Made by a program: the position numbers and the translations under genes | The notes under the pieces: generated by a model | What the model was told of the DNA's origin: nothing | Databases searched by the model: none | What the model saw: only the letters and a program-made list of their open reading frames with translations | NCBI RefSeq assembly: GCF_029543245.1 | Contig: NZ_JARQWV010000020.1 | Coordinates: forward strand, 1 to 64,000 | Direction of reading: 5' to 3' | Length of the DNA: 64,000 nucleotides | Source of the DNA: Caulobacter endophyticus | GTDB lineage: Bacteria > Pseudomonadota > Alphaproteobacteria > Caulobacterales > Caulobacteraceae | Shown here: piece after piece, positions 36,924 through 45,435 of the stretch | How positions within the stretch are numbered: position 1 is the stretch's first letter | Layout of the letters: the number at the start of each line of letters is the position of its first letter

Positions 36924-37445
36924 ATGGACATCGAAACCGCCCGCAGCCGGCGCCTGGCCCCCCTGACCACGCCCACGGGCCTGGGCGAAGCCGCGGCCAA
37001 GGATATATCGGCCGCCCTGACCGCGCTTCTGGCCGACGTCTTCGCGCTCTACATCAAGACCAAGAACTTCCACTGGCACGTCTCGGGTCCGCATTTCCGC
37101 GACTACCACCTGATGTTCGACGAGCAGGGCGACGAGCTCTACGCCATGACCGATCCGATCGCCGAGCGGGTGCGCAAGCTGGGCGGCACGACCCTGCGCT
37201 CGATCGGCCACATCGCCCGCGCCCAGCGGGTGCTGGACAACGACGCCGACTACGTCGAGCCGCACGACATGCTGGCCGAACTGCGCGACGACAACGGTGG
37301 CCTGGCCGCGGCCATGCGGGCCGTGCACGCCGCCTGCGACGAGCACGGCGACATCGCCACGGCCAGCCTGCTGGAGAACTGGATCGACGAGACCGAAAAG
37401 CGCGTCTGGTTCCTGTTCGAGGCCGGCCGTCGCGACCGGGGCTGA
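36924..37445 (+). CDS. dps: Dps-family DNA-protection/ferritin-like protein
   Basis: The 173-residue protein forms dodecamers that oxidise and store iron with peroxide and shield DNA in stress. The inter-subunit ferroxidase site is complete: His in KNFHWHVSGPHF, and the Asp and Glu in YHLMFDEQGDELYAMTD. The start at ATG 36924 has AGGAGAAG six bases upstream. It lies in the same stress-gene neighbourhood as katG and oxyR and is followed by a small exported peptide gene and a flavoprotein. No OxyR-type site was seen directly in front of it. Confidence 0.95.
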   Translation: MDIETARSRRLAPLTTPTGLGEAAAKDISAALTALLADVFALYIKTKNFHWHVSGPHFRDYHLMFDEQGDELYAMTDPIAERVRKLGGTTLRSIGHIARAQRVLDNDADYVEPHDMLAELRDDNGGLAAAMRAVHAACDEHGDIATASLLENWIDETEKRVWFLFEAGRRDRG

Positions 37446-37521
37446 CGCCCCGCCAGGCCCCGCCCGCCGCGCTTCCTCCCCCCAGCGGCGGGCGGGGCCG
37501 CTTTCCGATCGAGTGCGCCCC

Positions 37522-37668
37522 ATGACCGGCATCCAGAAACTGGCGCTGAGCGCCGCTACCGCCGCCCTGCTGGCCCTGACGGCCTTCGCGGCCGTAGCCC
37601 CGCGCGCGGGGGCCGATCGCGCCGCCGCTTCCATTCAAGACGTCGCCTCGCCGCGTTCCGTGAACTAG
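37522..37668 (+). CDS. small exported or membrane peptide, hypothetical
   Basis: A 48-residue frame between dps and the flavoprotein gene begins MTGIQKLALSAATAALLALTAFAAVAP, a signal-peptide-like stretch, and ends with a short polar tail (ASIQDVASPRSVN). It ends 26 bp before the next start. The ribosome site is weak and no family was recognised, so this is a tentative gene call. Confidence 0.4.
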   Translation: MTGIQKLALSAATAALLALTAFAAVAPRAGADRAAASIQDVASPRSVN

Positions 37669-37694
37669 GGTCGCACGATCAGGAGGCCACGCCC

Positions 37695-39368
37695 GTGAAC
37701 AAGCCGCTCGCCGCCGACGACCCCTACGCCCGCACCGCCCAGATCTTCCCGGTGCTGCCGCCGGAAATGATCCAGCGGCTTTCGGCCTACGGCGCCGAGG
37801 AGGCGGTCACGCGGGGCCAGGCGCTGTTTCGGCGCGGCGATCGGCGCGCCGACTTCTTCCTGGTGCTGGAGGGCGAAGTCGGCATCACCCGCAGCGGCGA
37901 GGAAGGCGACGACGAGATCCTGACCATCCACCGCGCCGGCCAGTTCAGCGGCGAGCTGGACCAGGTCAACGCCCGGGCGGTGCTGGTCGGCGCCCGGGCC
38001 CTGACCGAGGGCCGGGTGGTGCGGGTGGCCAACAGGGACGTGCCGCGGATGATGGCGGCCGAGCCCGACATCGGCGAGATCGTCATGCGGGCCTTCATCC
38101 TGCGCCGCATGGGCTTTCTGCACCACGGCGAGGCCGGGATCGTGCTCATCGGCCGTCCCGACGACCCCGACACCCTGCGTATCGAGCGGTTCGCGGTCCG
38201 CAACGGCTATCCGCTGCGGCTGGTCGACGTCGAGAACGACGAGGGCGCCTCCGGCTGCCTGGGTCGCCATGGCCTGGCCGTGGCCGACCTGCCGGCCGTG
38301 GTGCTTCCCGATCGCAGCCTGCTGCTCAATCCCGACACCATGCATCTGGCCGACCGCCTGGGCATGACCGAGCGCTTCGATCCGAAGGAGGTGTTCGATG
38401 TGGCCGTGGTGGGGGCCGGTCCGGCAGGGCTGTCGGCGGCCACCTATGCCGCGTCGGAGGGCCTGGCCACGGTGATCCTGGAGGGTCTGGCCCCGGGCGG
38501 CCAGGCCGGCGCCAGTTCGAAGATCGAGAACTATCTGGGCTTTCCCACCGGCATTTCGGGCCAGGCCCTGGCCGGCCGCGCCCAGGTGCAGGCCCAGAAG
38601 TTCGGGGCGCGGCTGGCGGTGTCGCGGGCCGTGGTCGGGATCGAGTGCGACAAGCGCCCCTACCGCCTGAAGCTCGAGGACGGCCAGACCCTGCTGGCGC
38701 GGGCGGTGGTGATCGCCTCGGGGGCGCGCTACCGCAAGCTGGACGTGGCGGGCTACGACCGCTTCGACGGCCAGGCCATCCACTACGCCGCGACCGCCAT
38801 GGAGTCGGACCTGTGCCGGGGCCAGGCGGTGGTGGTGGTCGGCGGCGGCAATTCGGCCGGCCAGGCGGCGATGTTCCTGTCGCGCACCGTCGGCCACGTG
38901 CACATGCTGGTGCGCGGCGAGGGGCTGGCGGCGACGATGTCGGACTATCTGGTCCAGCGCATCCAGGGCTCGGCCCGCATCACCCTGCATCCGTTCAGCG
39001 AGGTCACCTGCCTGACCGGCGAGCGAACCCTGCGCCAGATCGGCTGGACCGACCGGCGGACCGGCCAGGAGACCGTGGTCGACGCCGGGGCGCTGTTCGT
39101 GATGATCGGCGCCGAGCCCAATACCGACTGGCTGCGCGGGTGCCTGGACCTGGACGACAGCGGCTTCGTGCTGACCGGCGAGAGCGGTCGCGCCCCCACG
39201 GCCCGCTCGGCCTACGAGACCCACCGGCCGGGGGTGTACGCGGTCGGCGACGTGCGCGCGGGCTCGATCAAGCGCGTGGCTGCCGGGGTGGGCGAGGGCT
39301 CGGTGGTGATCTCGGCGATCCACCGCGACCTCGAAGCCCTGCGGTCCGAGGAACTGGTCCCCGCCTAG
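37695..39368 (+). CDS. cyclic-nucleotide-binding / thioredoxin-fold / thioredoxin-reductase-like fusion flavoprotein
   Basis: A 557-residue three-part protein. Residues ~15-130 are a cNMP-binding (CRP-like) barrel (QALFRRGDRRADFFLVLEG, FSGELDQVNARAVLVGA). Residues ~145-225 look like a thioredoxin fold (GIVLIGRPDDPDTLRIERFA, then LPAVVLPDRSLLLNP). Residues ~230-550 are a thioredoxin-reductase-like flavoprotein: FAD site VVGAGPAGLSAATYA, NADPH site VVVVGGGNSAGQAA, C-terminal FAD motif GVYAVGDVRAG. Where thioredoxin reductase has the redox CxxC, this protein reads HYAATAMESDLC, so it cannot reduce thioredoxin in the normal way; the electron acceptor is unknown. The start is GTG 37695 after CAGGAGG. 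It lies beside dps. Its stop overlaps that of the convergent TonB receptor by 4 bases. Confidence 0.88.
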   Translation: MNKPLAADDPYARTAQIFPVLPPEMIQRLSAYGAEEAVTRGQALFRRGDRRADFFLVLEGEVGITRSGEEGDDEILTIHRAGQFSGELDQVNARAVLVGARALTEGRVVRVANRDVPRMMAAEPDIGEIVMRAFILRRMGFLHHGEAGIVLIGRPDDPDTLRIERFAVRNGYPLRLVDVENDEGASGCLGRHGLAVADLPAVVLPDRSLLLNPDTMHLADRLGMTERFDPKEVFDVAVVGAGPAGLSAATYAASEGLATVILEGLAPGGQAGASSKIENYLGFPTGISGQALAGRAQVQAQKFGARLAVSRAVVGIECDKRPYRLKLEDGQTLLARAVVIASGARYRKLDVAGYDRFDGQAIHYAATAMESDLCRGQAVVVVGGGNSAGQAAMFLSRTVGHVHMLVRGEGLAATMSDYLVQRIQGSARITLHPFSEVTCLTGERTLRQIGWTDRRTGQETVVDAGALFVMIGAEPNTDWLRGCLDLDDSGFVLTGESGRAPTARSAYETHRPGVYAVGDVRAGSIKRVAAGVGEGSVVISAIHRDLEALRSEELVPA

Positions 39369-42265
39369 AACCGCGCGACGAGCGTCGCTTCCAGCCGACG
39401 CTTCAGCGGATCGTCGTCCGACCAGCGGTCGAAGAGGTTGCGCACGCCCAGCCGCAGCTCGGTCTCGGACGCGCCGGGCGGGGTGGGCAGATCCCAGCCG
39501 ACCGACAGGTCGACCGTGGTGCGTTCGGGCAGCGCTGTCGGAAGGTTGGCGTCGATGTAGCGGACGGTGGCCGAGGCGGCGAAGCGATCGGTCGCCCAGC
39601 GGGCGCCCACCGCACCGCGCCACTCGGGCGTCCCGCCGTCGGGGGTGCGCTTGTAGGCGCCGCTGTCGGGCGGGACGTAGCGGGACAGGGTCGGCTGCCA
39701 GGTCAGGGCGGCGGTGAGGCTCAGCCGCCCGCCCGCCAGCTGGAGGTCGTGCTCGGCGACTATGTCCACCGACTCCAGCAGGCTGGAGCCGGTGTTCTCG
39801 CTGAGATCGCGCACCTCGATGATGCGCCCGCCCGTATAGCCCTTGGCGCGGTCGGCGTCGGTGAGCGGCGCGCGGACGACGGCGCCGGGATAGCGGGCCT
39901 CGTTGAGGATGTAGAAGTCGACGCCCCGCCTGACCTGGACCATCAGGTCGTGGCCCTCGATGCGGGTGTAGTCGACCGACAGGCGCGTGCGCGGCAGTAG
40001 CGGCGAGGCCAGCACCGTGCCGACCGAATAGGTGCGCGTCTGGTCGGGCCGCAGGTCGGGCGGTGCGCCCTGGACGTGCCAGAACCATCCCTCCGAATAG
40101 ATGGGGTGGCTCGGGTCGCGCTTGGGGTCCGCCAGGCTGCTGGAGCTGGTGAAGGCGCTGAGCGACAGCATGCGGGGTTCGGGCAGTTGCCCCCCCGAGG
40201 CGAACGAGCCGCGCAGGATCAGGCCGTCGAGGGGCTCGGCCTTGACGCCGATCAGGTAGAGGTCGGCGGCCTTGTTCATGCGCAGCCAGGGCGACGCATA
40301 GGCGATCCTGACGCGGCCGGTCTGGCGACGCACCGCCGCCTGCAGTTCCAGGCCCCGGACCCCGACCACGCCGTCCAGCGGCGCCCGCAGTTCCGCGAAC
40401 AGCGACCGGGTGCGGGAGGACAGGCCGCTGCCGGGCAGGTCGGTGATGTAGGGAAGGCTGTCGCTCAGTTGCTGGGCGGTCAGGGACAGGGTCAGGTCGC
40501 GATCCCCGATCCGGCCGATCGGACCGGAGGCGCGCAGCGAAATGTCCTCGAGGCGCGAGGAGCCGTAGGGCGCCGACGGCGCCCAGTCGGCGCTGTACTG
40601 ATCAAGATCGGCCACGAACCTGGCCTGGTCGCCGAACGGGTTGGGCGCGGTGCGCCCGTCGCCGGGACCGACGCCGCTGGCGACGGCGGGCGATGCCTGG
40701 ATGTCGAAACCGACGATGTCGCTGAGATGGCGGGCGCGGAGCGAGCCCTCGGCGTAGTCGACCCCGCCGCGCCAGCGGGCCGGCAGGTCGAATACGAGGC
40801 CCGCGGTGAAACGACGGGTGATCACCTTTACGGAATTGGGTCCGGCCGCGTAGGGCAGGGGCGCGACCAGCTCTATCGGCCCCGATCCCGAGATCATCGT
40901 CGCCGGACCCCGGCCCGGCGTCAGCGTGGCCGAAAAGGCTCCGTAGACGATGGGGTAGGTGTCGAGACTGGAGAGGTAGATGTAGTCCAGATAGGCCTCG
41001 GCCCCGCGCCACAGTCGCTGGCGCAGGTTGACCAGCACCGCGTCGGTGCGGCTGTCGGTGGACAGCAGCCGGTCGCGATGGGCGGGCGCCAGGCCCGGGG
41101 CCGACTTGCCGGCGTTCCGGATAAGCACCGTCTCGATCGGCGTCGAGCCGTCGTAGTCGGCGGGGATGTAGGTCTTGGTCATCGCCACGCCGCCGACGAC
41201 GAAGGGGCCGTTCACCCCGAGCAGGGTCGTGCCGTTTCCCGATGGGCGCGAGTACCACTGGCCCGGCCCGAGGCTGGATCCGTCGAGCGGCGCATAGGCT
41301 TCCTTGCGGTCGCCGATCGCGACGCCGTTGAAGCGTTTCTGGCCGTAGCTGACCATCAGCGCCGTGTCGCCGTCGTCGGTGCTGAAGCCCAGCCGGGCGT
41401 CGAAGCGGCCGTAATCGCCGTCGCCGCCCTTGCCCGAGCCGACGGTGGTCGAGACCTCGGCGCCGCGATAGTCGCGGTCGAGCACCAGGTTGACCACGCC
41501 GTTGACGGCGCCCAGGCCGTAGAGAGCGCCGCTGCTGGAGGTCAGAGTCTCGATACGGCTGATCGCCGCCAGGGGAATGGGGCCGACATCGGCCTGCACC
41601 AGCTCGGCCTGGCTGGGGATGAACGGCATGCGCCGCCCGTCGACCAGCACCAGGGTGGCGGCCATGGCGTTGGGGTCGCGGAAGGAGAACTTGGATCGCG
41701 ACGGCGGCGTGCCGCGCGTGACCTGGGGCACCGCCTGCCGGCTGTCGCCGTTGCTGGTCAGCCAGGTCTGCAGGAAGTCGTCGGCCGAAAGGGCTTGGGC
41801 GGCGCGCAGCGTGCTGCGCTCGAAGACGCGATAGGGTTGGATGTCGTCGGGATCACGCCGCTGGTCGACGTTCTGGGTGCGCACGCCCACGACCAGCAGT
41901 TCGGGCAGGGCGGTGGGAGCGGATTCGACCACGGCCAGCTCGCCGCGGCGCGGCCGCACCACATAGGCGTCGGCCTCGAGGGCCTCGAACTCCAGGCCCG
42001 ATCCCGCCAGCAGACGCTGCAGCGCCTCGTCGGGCGTGAGACGGCCCCGCAGGGCGGCCGACCGCCGACCGCCGACGGTGGCCGAAGAGACCAGGATGTC
42101 GATGCGAGCCTGGCGGCCCAGCTCGGCCAAGGCGCGGCTGAGCGGCTGGGCGGGCACGGCCACGGTGACCATGCGCTCGGCCGCCAGCGCCGGCGCGGCC
42201 AGCGCCCAGGCGCAAGCGAACGCCGTCAGTCCACAGAGTAAATCGTGTCGTTCTCTAGAGGCCAC
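39365..42265 (-). CDS. TonB-dependent receptor with N-terminal STN signalling domain
   Basis: A 966-residue outer-membrane receptor. A signal peptide (LTAFACAWALAAPALAA) is followed by an STN domain at ~33-110 (VAVPAQPLSRALAELGRQARIDI, GRLTPDEALQRLLAGSGLEFE), a plug at ~140-270 (LVLVDGRRMPF, AISRIETLTSSSGALYGLGAVNGVVNLVL) and a 22-strand-type barrel ending with the terminal aromatic LEATLVARF. STN receptors normally talk to a FecR-type anti-sigma factor, but no fecIR pair lies next to this gene. The ligand is unknown. The start is GTG 42265. Its stop (CTAG overlap) is shared with the convergent flavoprotein gene. Confidence 0.93.
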   Translation of the reverse strand: MASRERHDLLCGLTAFACAWALAAPALAAERMVTVAVPAQPLSRALAELGRQARIDILVSSATVGGRRSAALRGRLTPDEALQRLLAGSGLEFEALEADAYVVRPRRGELAVVESAPTALPELLVVGVRTQNVDQRRDPDDIQPYRVFERSTLRAAQALSADDFLQTWLTSNGDSRQAVPQVTRGTPPSRSKFSFRDPNAMAATLVLVDGRRMPFIPSQAELVQADVGPIPLAAISRIETLTSSSGALYGLGAVNGVVNLVLDRDYRGAEVSTTVGSGKGGDGDYGRFDARLGFSTDDGDTALMVSYGQKRFNGVAIGDRKEAYAPLDGSSLGPGQWYSRPSGNGTTLLGVNGPFVVGGVAMTKTYIPADYDGSTPIETVLIRNAGKSAPGLAPAHRDRLLSTDSRTDAVLVNLRQRLWRGAEAYLDYIYLSSLDTYPIVYGAFSATLTPGRGPATMISGSGPIELVAPLPYAAGPNSVKVITRRFTAGLVFDLPARWRGGVDYAEGSLRARHLSDIVGFDIQASPAVASGVGPGDGRTAPNPFGDQARFVADLDQYSADWAPSAPYGSSRLEDISLRASGPIGRIGDRDLTLSLTAQQLSDSLPYITDLPGSGLSSRTRSLFAELRAPLDGVVGVRGLELQAAVRRQTGRVRIAYASPWLRMNKAADLYLIGVKAEPLDGLILRGSFASGGQLPEPRMLSLSAFTSSSSLADPKRDPSHPIYSEGWFWHVQGAPPDLRPDQTRTYSVGTVLASPLLPRTRLSVDYTRIEGHDLMVQVRRGVDFYILNEARYPGAVVRAPLTDADRAKGYTGGRIIEVRDLSENTGSSLLESVDIVAEHDLQLAGGRLSLTAALTWQPTLSRYVPPDSGAYKRTPDGGTPEWRGAVGARWATDRFAASATVRYIDANLPTALPERTTVDLSVGWDLPTPPGASETELRLGVRNLFDRWSDDDPLKRRLEATLVARF

Positions 42266-42372
42266 CCCGACCCGCCCTGATGTCGCTCGCCGGCCTTACG
42301 GGCGAGAGTTTTGAAGATCATCTGGGCAATAGGGCGAACGTCGTTCTCCGGGCAATACCCGAATGGGTACCG

Positions 42373-42681
42373 CTACCCCTCCACCCACCGTTTGATCGGC
42401 CGGGGATGCGGCGTCTTGTAGGCCGTGAGGTCGAACATCACCTCGTCGACATAGCACCAGCCCCAGCCCTCGGGCGGGTCGTAGCCCTCGATGATCGGGT
42501 GCTGGGTGGCGGCGAAATGGGCGCTGGCGTGGCGGCTGGGCGACTGGTCGCAGCAGCCGACGTGGCCGCAGGCGCGGCAGAGGCGCAGGTGCACCCACCA
42601 GCCGCCGGTCTTGAGGCATTCCTCGCAGCCGTCGGCGCTGGGCGTCACGACGACGATGGTCGACAGGTGGGAGCAGCTCAT
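42373..42681 (-). CDS. UBP-type zinc finger protein
   Basis: A 102-residue protein that is little more than a UBP-type zinc finger. The ligands are visible as CSH near the start, CEEC, CRACGHVGCCD and the His pair in SRHASAHFAATQHP. The family takes its name from eukaryotic ubiquitin proteases, where it binds the ubiquitin C-terminus; bacteria lack ubiquitin, so the role of these widely distributed small versions is unknown. The start is ATG 42681. It stands alone between the STN receptor and the RidA-like gene. Confidence 0.88.
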   Translation of the reverse strand: MSCSHLSTIVVVTPSADGCEECLKTGGWWVHLRLCRACGHVGCCDQSPSRHASAHFAATQHPIIEGYDPPEGWGWCYVDEVMFDLTAYKTPHPRPIKRWVEG

Positions 42682-42781
42682 CGGGTCGGCCTTTCTGCGC
42701 GGCGTCCGGACAGTCCGGCGATCATGCCGCCAGACCGCCCGGAGCGCTTGAGGTTCTCGACCCTTTCTTGGTCGGCCGATG

Positions 42782-43270
42782 CTACTTCTTCGGCTTGCGG
42801 GCGGCCTGGACCTCGATCTCGACCAGCATGCCGTCGGCGACCAGGGCGGTGACCTGGCTGGTGATGCGCGAAGGCTTGTTGGGCTGTTCGGCCGTGCCGA
42901 AGAAGGTCTTGTAGCCCTCCATCATGCCGGCGAAGTCCATCTTGCCGTCCTTGGCCGGATCGCCGACCAGCAGCACGCGCATCATCACCACGTCCGACAG
43001 GCTGGCGCCCTGGCTCTTGAGCGCGTCCTCCAGGCGCTTGATGACGCCGATGGTCTGGGTCTTGGTGTCGCCGAACTTGGCCACGCCCGTGGCGTTGGCG
43101 TCGACCACCGGCGGGGTCATGCCGCTGACATAGATGGTGTCGTAGCCGGCCGGCACGGTGACGACGCTGGCGATGGCCGACTTGGGGTCGCCGCCGCGGA
43201 CGATCTCCTGGGCCAGGGCGGGCGTGCTGACGGCGGCGGCCGCCACGAGGGCGAGGGCGAGGCGTTTCAT
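42782..43270 (-). CDS. exported RidA-family protein
   Basis: A 162-residue Rid-family protein with a Sec signal peptide (KRLALALVAAAAVSTPALAQ). The fold motifs are present: YDTIYVSGMTPP, the TQTIGVIKRLEDALKSQGASLSDVVMMRVLL stretch, and SRITSQVTALVADGMLVEIEVQA. The active-site Arg of true RidA is the Arg of SRITSQV or nearby; catalytic ability is uncertain. Cytoplasmic RidA hydrolyses reactive enamines/imines. An exported version directly downstream of cytochrome c and amine oxidase genes suggests it removes imines made in the periplasm. A palindromic repeat separates it from the cytochrome gene. Confidence 0.88.
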   Translation of the reverse strand: MKRLALALVAAAAVSTPALAQEIVRGGDPKSAIASVVTVPAGYDTIYVSGMTPPVVDANATGVAKFGDTKTQTIGVIKRLEDALKSQGASLSDVVMMRVLLVGDPAKDGKMDFAGMMEGYKTFFGTAEQPNKPSRITSQVTALVADGMLVEIEVQAARKPKK

Positions 43271-43310
43271 TGGGCGTTTCTCTCCTTGGAACTCAAACCT
43301 TGGACCGAAA

Positions 43311-43394
43311 TCCTCGTCCTTCGACAGGCTCAGGAAGAGGATTTCTACTGCGGCGTCGAAGTCGCCCTCATCCTGAGCTTGTCGAAGGACGAGG
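43311..43394. repeat. palindromic intergenic repeat, family C
   Basis: The arms TCCTCGTCCTTCGACAGGCT.. (43311-43335) and ..GCTTGTCGAAGGACGAGG (43371-43394) are inverted, imperfect copies around a ~35-bp centre. The CTTCGACA-AGCTCAG core is a dispersed palindrome often seen between genes in alphaproteobacteria. It lies between the cytochrome c gene and the RidA-like gene and may form a strong RNA hairpin in their shared transcript. Confidence 0.75.
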
Positions 43395-43402
43395 GCGTAG
43401 AC

Positions 43403-43801
43403 CTAGTGGGCCTGCAGGCCGCGGGCCTTGGCGCCGGCCTTGGACTGGGCGCGGGCGCTGGAGACGTCGGCGAAGCTGACCGGCTTGCCCTTGTTGCCCC
43501 AGGCGGTGCGGACATAGTTCAAGAGACCTGTCAGCTCGGCGTCGGACAGGTCGTCCTTGAAGGCGGGCATGCCGGCCCGGCCGTTGAGCACGACATTGGC
43601 CATGGTCTTGCCGTCGCCCTGCACCAGCGGCGAGCCGGCCAGGGCCGGGAAGGCGCCCTTGACGCCCTTGCCGGTGGCCTGGTGGCAGGCCGAGCAGTTG
43701 TCGGCGTAGAGCGTCTGGCCGGGCGGGGCGGCGAGGGCGGACGAGGCGGCGCCGGCGACGAGGCCGAAAACGGCGAGCGCCGGGAAAGCGTGGCGAAGCA
43801 T
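43403..43801 (-). CDS. class I c-type cytochrome, periplasmic
   Basis: A 132-residue monohaem cytochrome c: signal peptide (FPALAVFGLVAGAASSALAA), haem-attachment motif C36-S-A-C39-H40 and axial Met78 in GRAGMPAFKDDLSDAELTGLLNYVR. The gene starts 29 bp after the stop of the flavin amine oxidase gene on the same strand, so the two form an operon. The likely role is to take electrons from the oxidase and pass them to the respiratory chain. The start at ATG 43801 was chosen because it opens the signal peptide; the frame runs open further upstream, but only as antisense-type sequence inside the oxidase gene. Confidence 0.93.
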   Translation of the reverse strand: MLRHAFPALAVFGLVAGAASSALAAPPGQTLYADNCSACHQATGKGVKGAFPALAGSPLVQGDGKTMANVVLNGRAGMPAFKDDLSDAELTGLLNYVRTAWGNKGKPVSFADVSSARAQSKAGAKARGLQAH

Positions 43802-43830
43802 CAGGTCTCCGAAGGTCTGGATGGGGTTCG

Positions 43831-45435
43831 TCACGCGGCGCGGACGCGGGCGTGCAGCTTGGCGATCTGCTGCCAGGCGGACTCGATGGCCCCGGCCTGC
43901 CAGCCGCCGAGATAGCTGAGGTGCTCGCCGGCTAGGTAGAGGCGGCCGTCGGGCTCGCACAGCACCGGATAGGCGGTCTTGCGGCCTTCCTCGCCCCACT
44001 CGGCCCAGCCGCCCAGATTGTGCTCGGCCAGGTGCCAGCAGAACGAGAAGGCGTTCTCGTAACTGTCGGCGTATTCGGGGAACACCTTCTGGCCGCCGGC
44101 CACGGCGAAGGCGGCCCGCTCGGCCGGGCTCTTGGCGCTGATCCGCGCGGCCTCGCCGCCGAACGAGTAGTAGCCCAGCAGCACGCCCTTCTGCGACTGC
44201 CAGCCGGTGGAGGGCAGGCTGATCGTGCCGATGCCGGGCATGTCGTTGTAGATGTGGCCGCCGTAGATGAAGTGGTCCTCTTCCCAGAACCTGCGCTTCA
44301 TCTGCAGGCCGATCTTGTTGACCGGGGCGTAGGCCACGCCCTCCATGGCCGCCTTGAACGGCTTGGACGCCTGCAGATCGACATTGCGCAGCACGCTGAG
44401 CGGGATGGTGCAGATGCAGTAGTCGGCGACGACCTCTGCCTTCTTTCCAGCCGCGTCGCGGTAGCCGATCTTCACGCCCTTGGCGTCCTGGCCGATGGTC
44501 TCGACCACGCAGGAATAGCTGATCTTGTCGGCGATCTTGCGTTCGAAGGCCTTGGCCAGCTGGTCCATGCCGCCGATCGGCTGAAGCATGGTGCGCTGCT
44601 GCTCGTAGCCGGCGACCGAGGTCAGGGTGCGCCAGGCGCCCGAGTGCAGCACGTCGGCCATGCTGCGCGGGGTCGAGGGCTTGCCCGGGCCGGGCGAGAC
44701 GCCGGCGCCGGGGTGGACGTCGAAGCCGCGGCCGTCGGTGCCGGTATAGGCGAGATCCGTGGCCGACAGACGGCCCTCGTTGACCATGTAGGCGACGAAG
44801 AGGTCGCGGTCCTGGGCGGTGAGTGCGCCGTCGAGGCCGCCTTTGGACGCGACCTTGGCCATCAGCTCTGCGGCGTGGCCGCGGGCGTCGGCGGCGATCT
44901 CGCCCTTGCGGACCGGCTTGCCCTTCAGCGGGCCCTCGCCCTTCTCGAAATAGACATAGGCGGCGTCGTTGTCGTTGACGAAGCTCTCCAGCGGCACGCC
45001 GAAGAGCTTGGTGTAGTGCAGCGTCGAGCGGTGGTGGTACGGGATCCGCCAGGGGCCGTGGTTGATGTAGAGGCCCTCGTCGAACTGGCAGGTCTGGTCG
45101 TTGCCCAGGAGGTCGACGTGGCGGAAGCCCTTGCGGGCGGTCTGGCAGCGGCCGCCGGCGAAGTCGCGGGCTTCCAGCACCTGGACCTCGTAGCCGTGCT
45201 TGGTCAGTTCGTAGGCGGCGGTCAGGCCCGCCAGGCCAGCGCCCAGCACCACCACCTTGATCCCCTTGCCGCCGCCTTCCAGCGGGGGCGGGGCGGCCTG
45301 GGCCGAGGCGAAGCCGTAGCCCAGGGCGTCCATGCCGGCCATGGCCAGCGACACGCCGCCATAGGCGGCAAGGCTTTCGAAAAACCGTCGGCGCGTCAGA
45401 ACCGCGCCAGATGCCGAAGTCGCTCGACCGTCCAT
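43831..45435 (-). CDS. Tat-exported flavin monoamine oxidase family protein
   Basis: A 534-residue flavin amine oxidase. The N-terminus has a twin-arginine signal (T14-R-R-R-F-F) and hydrophobic core to ~A48, so the FAD-loaded enzyme is exported folded. The FAD-binding motif VVVLGAGLAGLTAAYEL, the following ARDFAGGRCQT and the C-terminal GRLYLAGEHLSYLGGWQAGAIESA are typical of the monoamine oxidase/L-amino-acid oxidase family. The cytochrome c gene directly downstream suggests it works as an amine dehydrogenase using cytochrome c rather than oxygen, as shown for NicA2-type nicotine oxidoreductases. The amine is unknown. The start is ATG 45435. A TonB receptor lies upstream on the same strand. 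Confidence 0.92.
   Translation of the reverse strand: MDGRATSASGAVLTRRRFFESLAAYGGVSLAMAGMDALGYGFASAQAAPPPLEGGGKGIKVVVLGAGLAGLTAAYELTKHGYEVQVLEARDFAGGRCQTARKGFRHVDLLGNDQTCQFDEGLYINHGPWRIPYHHRSTLHYTKLFGVPLESFVNDNDAAYVYFEKGEGPLKGKPVRKGEIAADARGHAAELMAKVASKGGLDGALTAQDRDLFVAYMVNEGRLSATDLAYTGTDGRGFDVHPGAGVSPGPGKPSTPRSMADVLHSGAWRTLTSVAGYEQQRTMLQPIGGMDQLAKAFERKIADKISYSCVVETIGQDAKGVKIGYRDAAGKKAEVVADYCICTIPLSVLRNVDLQASKPFKAAMEGVAYAPVNKIGLQMKRRFWEEDHFIYGGHIYNDMPGIGTISLPSTGWQSQKGVLLGYYSFGGEAARISAKSPAERAAFAVAGGQKVFPEYADSYENAFSFCWHLAEHNLGGWAEWGEEGRKTAYPVLCEPDGRLYLAGEHLSYLGGWQAGAIESAWQQIAKLHARVRAA

Noticed and set aside
37297-37668. 123-codon frame overlapping the end of dps
   Set aside because: Its first part is a shadow of dps in another phase; only the last 48 codons, from ATG 37522, look like a possible gene.
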